Shown here: piece by piece, positions 1-5,114 of the stretch
Layout: each line of letters begins with the position of its first letter
How positions within the stretch are numbered: position 1 is the stretch's first letter
Assembly: GCA_947443815.1 (NCBI GenBank)
Contig: CANEXR010000222.1
Location: 1 to 5,114, forward strand
Length of the DNA: 5,114 nucleotides
DNA from: Flavobacteriaceae bacterium
GTDB taxonomy: Bacteria; Bacteroidota; Bacteroidia; Flavobacteriales; Flavobacteriaceae
Direction: 5' to 3'
Translations under genes and position numbers: made by a program
Notes under the pieces: generated by a model
Database searches by the model: none
The model's input: the letters and a program-made list of their open reading frames with translations, nothing else
Told to the model about the DNA's origin: nothing

Positions 1-1860
1 AGCAAATCCTTTGATTAGACCTGTACCAAATATAAATAAAATAGCACCTGTCAAAATGTGCGTTACATTCGCATCAATGATTGAGCGCATCGCACCATGC
101 CAACCGTAAGAAGCAGCTACAGCTTCGGCTAAAGTTTTACCTTCCCGCAATTCTTCTTTCGCTCTTTCATATATAATGATATTTGCATCAACAGCTGTAC
201 CTAATGTTAACACAATACCGGCAATACCTGGTAAAGTCAATACAAAACCAAAACTTGCCATAATACCAAATAAGAAAAGCAAGTTCAATAATAAAGCAAG
301 ATTAGCATACCAACCTGCTCTACCATAATAAAACACCATCCATAAACAAACCAATAGGAATCCGACAATTGATGATGTTGTTCCAGCATCAATAGCAGCT
401 TGACCTAAGGATGGTCCAACCACTTCTGATTGAATAATATCTGCTGAAGCTGGCAATTTACCTGCTTTTAATACGTTCGCTAAATCTTTAGTTTCTGTAA
501 CATCAAAAACTCCCGAAATTTCAGATCTTCCTCCAGAAATTGGACCGCTTGAAACACCAGGTGCTGAATATACAATATCATCTAAAACAATAGCAATATT
601 ACTTTTTTGTGTATAAGCTCTACCAGTCAATTCTTCCCATGCTTTTGCTCCTTGCCCGTTCATTTGCATAGAAACAGCTGGCTTTCCTAATTGGTCAAAT
701 GTATCACTTGCATCGGTTACTACTCCACCACTCATGGCAGCAACATTATCGCGATTTCCTTTTAATGCATATAATTCAACAGCTTCAATTTCTTTCGCTT
801 TAGCATCTTTGATAGTAGTTGGTTTACCCCAAACAAATTTGGCATAGCGTTGATCAGCAGTTAATAAAATTCTAATATCGGCTCTTTTAAAATAACTATT
901 AACAGTCGCCGTATCTTTTGGAGAAAAAAGACCTAAAACTGGGCCTCCACCTTGACCTATGATTTTATCTAATAAAGGATTATTCCCTTTTTTGGTAGCA
1001 GCTGAATCTTTTCCATCAGCTAATAAAGCGCTTAAAGAATCTGTTTCTACTTTTTTAACTGGCACTTTATTGATTTCTGTTTTTTTCAATGACTCATTAG
1101 CAGCCATCAAGAAACTTCCGATTTCATCAATTTTGTACGTTTCCCAAAACTCTAATTGAGCGGTACTTTGTAATAATTTTTTAATTCTATCCACATCTTT
1201 AGCACCAGGAAGTTCTACAAGAATTCTTCCAGTCTCTCCTAATTTTTGGATATTAGGCTGTGTTACACCAAATTTATCAATACGTTTTCTAAGTACTCCA
1301 AAAGCACTTTCAACAGACTCATTAACTTTTCTTTTGATTACTTTTTGCACTTGTGCATCAGTCATCTGAAAATCAACTCCACCATCACCTTGCAAACTTC
1401 TGTTTGCAAAAATATCTGGAGAGGCTAATTTTACAGTTCCTTTTGAATTTTCTTCAAAAGCATCAAAAAACTTATCCAAATAGGATTTATTTCCTTGTAA
1501 ATCTGCAGTTGCATCTGCTAAAGATTTATTAAAGATTGGATTTTTAGAATTATTAGATAATCCTTTTAAAATATCCTTAACTGAAACTTGAAGTATAACA
1601 TTAATACCTCCTTCTAAGTCAAGTCCTTTATTGATTTGTTTGTCTTTTACTTCATTATAAGTAAAATTGGTAAACCCAAGGTTAAAGACACTTTCTTTAC
1701 CGATAGAATCCAAATATTTTACTTCCTTTTCAGAGTTTCCCTGAGCAAAAGATTTTGCATCACTTGCTACTTTATTAGAAACAAAAGTGAAAGAAAGTTG
1801 GTAAATACTTACCAATGCAAATAGAATTGCGAAAAATTTAATAAGTCCTTTATTCTGCAT
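1..1860 (-). CDS. secDF: Protein translocase subunit SecD, probably the N-terminal part of a SecDF fusion (partial, 3' end beyond window)
   Basis: Inner-membrane accessory subunit of the Sec translocon that uses the proton gradient to help pull exported proteins into the periplasm. The frame is open from ATG at 1860 to the left edge (620 codons, no stop), so only the 3' end is missing. An N-terminal membrane segment spans about residues 5-24 and is followed by the GLDLEGG motif (79-85), which is diagnostic of SecD. P1-domain motifs follow: RKRIDKFGV (191-199), RILVELPG (212-219) and IAIVLDDIVYSAP (422-434). Membrane segments lie at about 492-512, 519-540 and 543-565, with a further one starting near 601. 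GTAVDAN (554-560) carries Asp558, the conserved membrane Asp linked to proton transport, and IIDANVT (594-600) is also typical. The stretch between LEFWE (ends 240) and the next conserved block (from about 380) is long and partly Lys/Ser/Gly-rich. Bacteroidota usually fuse SecD to SecF in one protein of about 1000 residues; the SecF half cannot be seen here, so the fusion is inferred. The gene has its own promoter and a structured leader. Confidence 0.95.
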   Translation of the reverse strand, partial: MQNKGLIKFFAILFALVSIYQLSFTFVSNKVASDAKSFAQGNSEKEVKYLDSIGKESVFNLGFTNFTYNEVKDKQINKGLDLEGGINVILQVSVKDILKGLSNNSKNPIFNKSLADATADLQGNKSYLDKFFDAFEENSKGTVKLASPDIFANRSLQGDGGVDFQMTDAQVQKVIKRKVNESVESAFGVLRKRIDKFGVTQPNIQKLGETGRILVELPGAKDVDRIKKLLQSTAQLEFWETYKIDEIGSFLMAANESLKKTEINKVPVKKVETDSLSALLADGKDSAATKKGNNPLLDKIIGQGGGPVLGLFSPKDTATVNSYFKRADIRILLTADQRYAKFVWGKPTTIKDAKAKEIEAVELYALKGNRDNVAAMSGGVVTDASDTFDQLGKPAVSMQMNGQGAKAWEELTGRAYTQKSNIAIVLDDIVYSAPGVSSGPISGGRSEISGVFDVTETKDLANVLKAGKLPASADIIQSEVVGPSLGQAAIDAGTTSSIVGFLLVCLWMVFYYGRAGWYANLALLLNLLFLFGIMASFGFVLTLPGIAGIVLTLGTAVDANIIIYERAKEELREGKTLAEAVAASYGWHGAMRSIIDANVTHILTGAILFIFGTGLIKGFA

Positions 1861-1901
1861 TATTACTAAAAATTAATTATTTTATTCATTTATTTTTTGC
1901 C

Positions 1902-1926
1902 TTAAACCTTATGAAATAAGGTTTAA
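1902..1926 (-). other. Hairpin in secD/secDF leader, overlapping the 40-bp palindrome
   Basis: Perfect inverted repeat: TTAAACCTTA at 1902-1911 is the reverse complement of TAAGGTTTAA at 1917-1926, with a 5-base loop. On the minus strand it lies about 40 nt upstream of the SecD start and is followed by an A-rich stretch rather than a U-tract, so it does not look like an intrinsic terminator for that strand. Bases 1921-1926 also form one end of the 40-bp palindrome, so the two hairpins cannot both form completely. The function is unknown; a role in leader RNA folding is inference. Confidence 0.6.
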
Positions 1927-1960
1927 TATTCTTTTTTTTATAAAAAAAAGAATATTAAAC
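1921..1960. repeat. Perfect 40-bp palindrome in the secD/secDF leader
   Basis: Bases 1921-1940 are the exact reverse complement of 1941-1960, with no spacer. Each arm reads GTTTAATATTC, then T8, then A from its outer end. In RNA it would fold into a stem of about 18 bp with a minimal loop; in supercoiled DNA it could extrude a cruciform. It lies between the predicted secD/secDF promoter and its start codon. On the minus strand no U-tract follows it, so it is not a classic terminator for secD/secDF or mdh. Two 20-base arms matching perfectly are very unlikely by chance even in A+T-rich DNA. Alternatives to a leader regulator are an operator for a dimeric protein, a cruciform site, or a remnant of a small repeat. 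Confidence 0.85.
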
Positions 1961-1970
1961 AATGTATCAT
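1938..1970 (-). other. Possible leader mini-ORF, 10 codons (MIHCLIFFFL)
   Basis: On the minus strand an ATG at 1970-1968, directly preceded by a run of A bases, opens a 10-codon frame that ends in TAA at 1940-1938. The peptide is hydrophobic (MIHCLIFFFL). The stop codon sits at the exact centre of the 40-bp palindrome, so a ribosome translating it would cover the 5' arm in the RNA. The predicted transcript start lies only about 10 nt upstream of the ATG, which leaves little room for initiation. Short frames are common in A+T-rich DNA, so this may be chance; it is listed because of its placement. Confidence 0.2.
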
Positions 1971-1985
1971 TTTTTTTAAACCGAG

Positions 1986-2016
1986 CAAATATATAATTAA
2001 CGAAAAGATTAACCAA
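1986..2016 (-). promoter_or_regulatory. Predicted Bacteroidota-type promoter of secD/secDF
   Basis: On the minus strand TATATTTG (1993-1986) matches the Bacteroidota -7 consensus TAnnTTTG. A TTG (2016-2014), a candidate -33 element, lies 20 nt upstream of it, within the known spacing range. It sits directly after the mdh terminator, as expected for a new transcription unit. The transcript would begin near 1978-1982, giving a leader of about 120 nt that holds the palindrome and second hairpin. A 7-bp inverted repeat (AGATTAA 2006-2012 and TTAATCT 2029-2035) flanks the -33 element and could be an operator, but this is weak. Confidence 0.6.
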
Positions 2017-2035
2017 TTTATTTATCGATTAATCT

Positions 2036-2064
2036 CAAAAAAAAGACTGCAAAAGTGCAGTCTT
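2036..2064 (-). terminator. Rho-independent terminator of mdh
   Basis: On the minus strand, 21 nt after the mdh stop codon, AAGACTGCA (2064-2056) pairs perfectly with TGCAGTCTT (2051-2043) across a 4-base loop. This 9-bp stem contains four G-C pairs, and its 3' side runs into six further T bases (2042-2037). It separates the gyrB-mdh block from secD/secDF. The plus strand also has A-rich and T-rich flanks, but its T-tract is weaker, so the minus-strand direction is favoured. Confidence 0.85.
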
Positions 2065-2085
2065 CGTTATATATTACATAAAAAC

Positions 2086-3021
2086 TTATGCTAAAACTGA
2101 TTTTAGATCTGCATTCATGTTTCTTACAGCATCTGCACTTTTAGCAAACAATGCTTTTTCGGCATCATTTAACTCGATAGTCAGAATTTCTTCAATTCCG
2201 TTTCTACCTATGATACAAGGTACACCAATACAAATATCGTTTTGACCATACTCTCCTTCTAATAGAACTGAGCAGGCAATCATTTTCTTTTGATTATTCA
2301 AAATACTATCTACCAAATAAGCTACTGAAGCCCCGGGAGCATACCAAGCAGAAGTTCCTAACAATCCTGTAAGCGTAGCACCACCAACCATCGTAGCTGC
2401 AGCGACTTTGTCTAACTCTTCTTGAGAAAGAAATTGAGAAACAGGAATACCGTTATAAGAAGCTAATCTTGTCAATGGAATCATCGTTGTATCACCGTGA
2501 CCTCCAATTACCATTGCCGAAACATCATTAGAAGGCTTGTCCAATGCTTTTGATAAATAATATCGAAAACGAGAACTATCTAAAGCGCCTCCCATACCAA
2601 TTATTCGATTTTTGGGCAAACCCGTAGATTTCAATGCTAAATAGGTCATGGTGTCCATTGGATTTGAAACTACTACAACTATTGAATTTGGGGAATGTGT
2701 CAATACGTTTTCAGCAACCGTTTTTACAATTCCTGCATTGATACCGATTAATTCTTCTCGGGTCATTCCTGGCTTTCTTGGAATTCCAGATGTAATCACA
2801 ACCACATCACTATTTGCTGTTTTTGAATAATCATTAGTAACACCAGAAACTTGAGTATTAAACCCCGTATTTGTTGCACATTGCATAATATCCATGGCCT
2901 TACCTTCTGCAAAACCTTCTCTGATGTCTAACAAAACAACTTCGCTTGCAATTCCTCTGTAAGAAATTGCATCAGCACAGGATGCACCTACATTCCCTGC
3001 TCCAACAATCGTAACTTTCAT
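2086..3021 (-). CDS. mdh: Malate dehydrogenase (NAD-dependent, LDH-like family)
   Basis: Cytoplasmic citric acid cycle enzyme that interconverts L-malate and oxaloacetate with NAD. The 311 residues fit the LDH-like bacterial malate dehydrogenases. The N-terminal Rossmann fold has the glycine motif GAGNVG (7-12) and an acidic residue ending strand 2 (Asp32 in LLDI), which favours NAD over NADP. The substrate loop reads IPRKPGMTREEL (80-91); Arg82 stands where lactate dehydrogenases have Gln, so the enzyme is called malate rather than lactate dehydrogenase, and Arg88 is the mobile-loop arginine. Asp148 and Arg151 (LDSSRF) and His175 (GGHGD) form the catalytic relay and substrate clamp. All key residues are present. 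The ATG at 3021 is chosen because the Rossmann strand MKVTIVGAG begins at once, as is usual in the family. The gene lies 93 nt after gyrB on the same strand and ends before a strong terminator. No consensus -7 box was found in that spacer, so read-through from gyrB or a weak promoter is possible. Confidence 0.97.
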   Translation of the reverse strand: MKVTIVGAGNVGASCADAISYRGIASEVVLLDIREGFAEGKAMDIMQCATNTGFNTQVSGVTNDYSKTANSDVVVITSGIPRKPGMTREELIGINAGIVKTVAENVLTHSPNSIVVVVSNPMDTMTYLALKSTGLPKNRIIGMGGALDSSRFRYYLSKALDKPSNDVSAMVIGGHGDTTMIPLTRLASYNGIPVSQFLSQEELDKVAAATMVGGATLTGLLGTSAWYAPGASVAYLVDSILNNQKKMIACSVLLEGEYGQNDICIGVPCIIGRNGIEEILTIELNDAEKALFAKSADAVRNMNADLKSVLA

Positions 3022-3114
3022 ATTTTAAAGTTTATTCGGTTATAGTTAATTTGGTCAATTATTAATCTGACTATTGTTTCTTTATTTGAATAAAAGTAAC
3101 GTTAAATCTTTATT
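3022..3114. other. gyrB-mdh intergenic spacer, no recognised element
   Basis: This 93-nt A+T-rich spacer was read for promoters and terminators on the minus strand. No TAnnTTTG box is present. The only inverted repeat noted is a 5-bp A/T stem (TTTAT/ATAAA) near 3085-3098, which lacks G-C pairs and a U-tract and so is not convincing as a terminator. There is no Shine-Dalgarno motif before the mdh ATG, as is normal in Bacteroidota. Co-transcription of mdh with gyrB is therefore plausible but unproven. Confidence 0.5.
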
Positions 3115-5058
3115 TTATGCATCAATATTAGCATAAACAGCATTTTTTTCTATAAATTCTCTACGTGGTGGTACTTCATCCCCCATCAACATTGAAAATA
3201 CTCTATCAGCTTCAGCTAAACTATCGATAGTTACTTGGCGTAAAGTTCTAAAATTTGGATCCATTGTAGTTTCCCACAATTGTTCTGCATTCATTTCTCC
3301 AAGACCTTTGTAACGTTGAATTGCCGCGCTTCCGCCCATTCTTTCATTGGCTTGATCGCGCTGTATATCATTCCAAGCATATTCCTTTTTATTTCCTTTT
3401 TTAACCAAGTACAAAGGTGGTGCTGCAATATATACATGACCTTCTTCGATTAGTTCTTTCATAAATCTAAAGAAAAACGTTAGAATTAAAGTAGAAATAT
3501 GGCTACCATCGACATCGGCATCACACATAATAATTACTTTATGGTAACGTAATTTTTCGATATTTAGCGCTTTACTATCTTCAGCAGTTCCTATTGTAAC
3601 TCCTAAGGCTGTAAATATATTTCGGATTTCTTCGTTTTCAAAAACTTTGTGATGCATGGCTTTCTCCACATTCAAAATCTTACCACGCAAAGGCAAAATA
3701 GCTTGAAAGGCACGATCACGACCTTGTTTAGCGGTTCCTCCTGCCGAATCTCCCTCGACAAGATATACTTCGCATTTTGCAGGATCTTGTTCTGAACAAT
3801 CCGAAAGTTTTCCGGGTAATCCTCCACCTCCCATTACGGTTTTGCGTTGAACCATTTCACGGGCTTTTTTGGCTGCGTGACGGGCTTGTGCTGCAAGAAT
3901 TACTTTTTGAACAATGATACGAGCATCATTTGGATTTTCTTCCAAATAATTTTCAATCATTTCACTTACTGCCTGACTTACTGGCGAAACTACTTCTCTA
4001 TTCCCTAATTTGGTTTTGGTTTGCCCTTCAAATTGTGGTTCGGCTACTTTTACGGAAATAATAGCAGTTAATCCTTCACGGAAATCATCCCCAGAAATAT
4101 CAAATTTCAGTTTATCCAACATTCCAGAAGCATCTGCATATTTTTTCAACGATCTGGTAAGACCCGTTCTAAAACCTTGTAAATGTGTTCCTCCTTCGTG
4201 GGTATTAATATTGTTTACGTATGAAAAAATATTTTCAGTATAACTAGTATTATAAATCAAGGCTACCTCAACTGGAATTTCACCTTTCTCATGATCCATT
4301 GAAATTACATGCGCAATGATTGGCTCCCGATTTCCGTCCAAGTAACGAATATATTCTTTCAATCCTTCATCAGAATGAAACACTTCAGAAACGAAATTTC
4401 CGTCTTTGTCTAGTTCTCTTTTGTCTGTAAAAGTGATGGTAATTCCTTTGTTCAAATAGGACAACTCACGCATACGAGCTGACAAGGTATCATAAGAATA
4501 TTCTATAGTTTGGGTAAAAATACTTGGATCTGGATAAAAAGTTACAATGGTACCTCTTTTAGTAGTTTCACCAATTTGTTTTACAGGATAAAGCGCTTTC
4601 CCTTTTTCATATTCTTGTTCGTACACTTTTCCATCACTACTGTGAACAGTCGCTCTTAAATGATTTGACAATGCATTTACTACAGAAACCCCAACCCCGT
4701 GAAGTCCTCCAGAAACTTTATAAGAATCTTTATCAAATTTACCTCCAGCACCGATTTTAGTCATTACGACTTCTAGAGCGGAAACCCCTTCTTTTTTATG
4801 TATTCCTACTGGAATTCCACGACCATTATCTTCGACAGAAATAGACCCATCTTCATTTATATCTACTCGAATGGTATCACAATGACCTCCCATTGCTTCA
4901 TCGATAGAGTTATCAACTACTTCATAAACCAAATGGTGTAATCCTCTAACACCTACATCTCCAATATACATCGATGGACGCATCCTTACATGCTCCATTC
5001 CTTCTAATGCCTGAATACTATCTGCTGAATAATTGTCCTTCTTGATTTCTTCGCTCAT
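3115..5058 (-). CDS. gyrB: DNA gyrase subunit B
   Basis: ATPase subunit of DNA gyrase; with GyrA (not in the window) it forms the A2B2 enzyme that introduces negative supercoils. The 647 residues match the short GyrB of most bacteria, without the roughly 170-residue insertion of E. coli GyrB. The GHKL ATPase domain (about 1-225) has EVVDNSIDEA (46-55) with catalytic Glu46 and Mg-binding Asn50, EDNGRGIP (76-83) with adenine-contacting Asp77, and the lid GGLHGVGVSVVNALS (117-131). The transducer domain (about 230-400) carries Gln346 and Lys348 in QTKTKLG, which contact the ATP phosphate. The TOPRIM domain has EGDSAGG (435-441) and DADVDG (513-518), whose acidic residues bind Mg for cleavage. 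RYKGLGEMN (582-590) and the C-terminal VYANIDA follow. ParE is the main alternative, but the length, motifs and C-terminus favour GyrB. The ATG at 5058 gives the usual short N-terminal lead before the ATPase domain. A -7 promoter box lies about 40 nt upstream. Confidence 0.97.
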   Translation of the reverse strand: MSEEIKKDNYSADSIQALEGMEHVRMRPSMYIGDVGVRGLHHLVYEVVDNSIDEAMGGHCDTIRVDINEDGSISVEDNGRGIPVGIHKKEGVSALEVVMTKIGAGGKFDKDSYKVSGGLHGVGVSVVNALSNHLRATVHSSDGKVYEQEYEKGKALYPVKQIGETTKRGTIVTFYPDPSIFTQTIEYSYDTLSARMRELSYLNKGITITFTDKRELDKDGNFVSEVFHSDEGLKEYIRYLDGNREPIIAHVISMDHEKGEIPVEVALIYNTSYTENIFSYVNNINTHEGGTHLQGFRTGLTRSLKKYADASGMLDKLKFDISGDDFREGLTAIISVKVAEPQFEGQTKTKLGNREVVSPVSQAVSEMIENYLEENPNDARIIVQKVILAAQARHAAKKAREMVQRKTVMGGGGLPGKLSDCSEQDPAKCEVYLVEGDSAGGTAKQGRDRAFQAILPLRGKILNVEKAMHHKVFENEEIRNIFTALGVTIGTAEDSKALNIEKLRYHKVIIMCDADVDGSHISTLILTFFFRFMKELIEEGHVYIAAPPLYLVKKGNKKEYAWNDIQRDQANERMGGSAAIQRYKGLGEMNAEQLWETTMDPNFRTLRQVTIDSLAEADRVFSMLMGDEVPPRREFIEKNAVYANIDA

Positions 5059-5099
5059 ATTAATTTATTCTAAAAAAAATGTAATTTTTGTCTAACACG

Positions 5100-5107
5100 C
5101 AAATATA
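5100..5107 (-). promoter_or_regulatory. Predicted -7 promoter box of gyrB
   Basis: On the minus strand TATATTTG (5107-5100) matches the Bacteroidota -7 consensus TAnnTTTG exactly and is the same 8-mer as in the predicted secD/secDF promoter; the identity extends over TATATATTTGC. Transcription would begin near 5093-5096, giving a leader of about 35-38 nt. The -33 element would fall at about 5127-5131, outside the window, so the promoter can only be partly checked here. Confidence 0.55.
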
Positions 5108-5114
5108 TAAAAAC

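Noticed and set aside
959..1428. Plus-strand open frames of about 60-66 codons at 959-1159 and 1246-1428
   Set aside because: They lie wholly inside the secD/secDF coding sequence on the opposite strand, which has diagnostic motifs throughout; they are antisense shadows with no recognisable protein features.
1636..1824. Plus-strand open frame of 62 codons opposite the SecD N-terminus
   Set aside because: It overlaps the N-terminal membrane segment and GLDLEGG region of SecD on the other strand and has no family resemblance or promoter of its own.
1902..1940. Hairpin 1902-1926 followed by a T-run (1932-1939) as a plus-strand terminator
   Set aside because: No plus-strand gene lies upstream that would need it, and the T-run starts five bases after the stem and belongs to the palindrome arm.
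2648..2830. Plus-strand open frame of 60 codons inside mdh
   Set aside because: It is antisense to the conserved substrate-loop region of malate dehydrogenase and is explained by codon use there.
4010..4243. Plus-strand open frame of 77 codons inside gyrB
   Set aside because: It is antisense to the GyrB transducer domain, which is intact and conserved, so there is no support for a real gene.
1..5114. A novel defence, mobile or biosynthetic system
   Set aside because: All coding sequence is accounted for by secD/secDF, mdh and gyrB with intact family motifs; no transposase, integrase, attachment site, CRISPR repeat or unknown gene was found.

Overview
The window looks like core chromosome of a member of the Bacteroidota, most likely class Flavobacteriia (Flavobacterium-like). 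Four things point there: strongly A+T-rich DNA; start codons preceded by A/T-rich sequence with no Shine-Dalgarno motif; two upstream regions carrying the Bacteroidota -7 promoter box TAnnTTTG; and proteins typical of that phylum (a SecD with a long periplasmic region, an LDH-like malate dehydrogenase of about 311 residues, and a 647-residue GyrB lacking the large enterobacterial insertion). Genus-level placement is inference.

All three genes lie on the minus strand, so transcription runs from right to left. At the right is gyrB (5058 to 3115), the ATPase subunit of DNA gyrase, with a -7 box just upstream at 5100-5107. After a 93-nt spacer with no clear promoter or terminator comes mdh (3021 to 2086), malate dehydrogenase. 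A strong rho-independent terminator (2036-2064) closes mdh. A separate promoter (1986-2016) then starts the next unit, whose gene begins at 1860 and runs off the left edge: the SecD half of a protein-export SecD/SecDF subunit (620 codons visible, stop not in the window).

The genes are unrelated housekeeping functions: DNA supercoiling, the citric acid cycle, and proton-driven protein export. No mobile element, CRISPR array, tRNA, rRNA or defence system was seen, and no plus-strand coding region looks real.

The one unexplained structure is the predicted secD/secDF leader. It contains a perfect 40-bp palindrome (1921-1960). One arm overlaps a second perfect hairpin (1902-1926), so the two folds compete for the same six bases. 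A possible 10-codon hydrophobic mini-ORF ends exactly at the palindrome centre. Together these could form a leader-based switch for the export gene. The structures are seen directly; the regulatory role is speculation.
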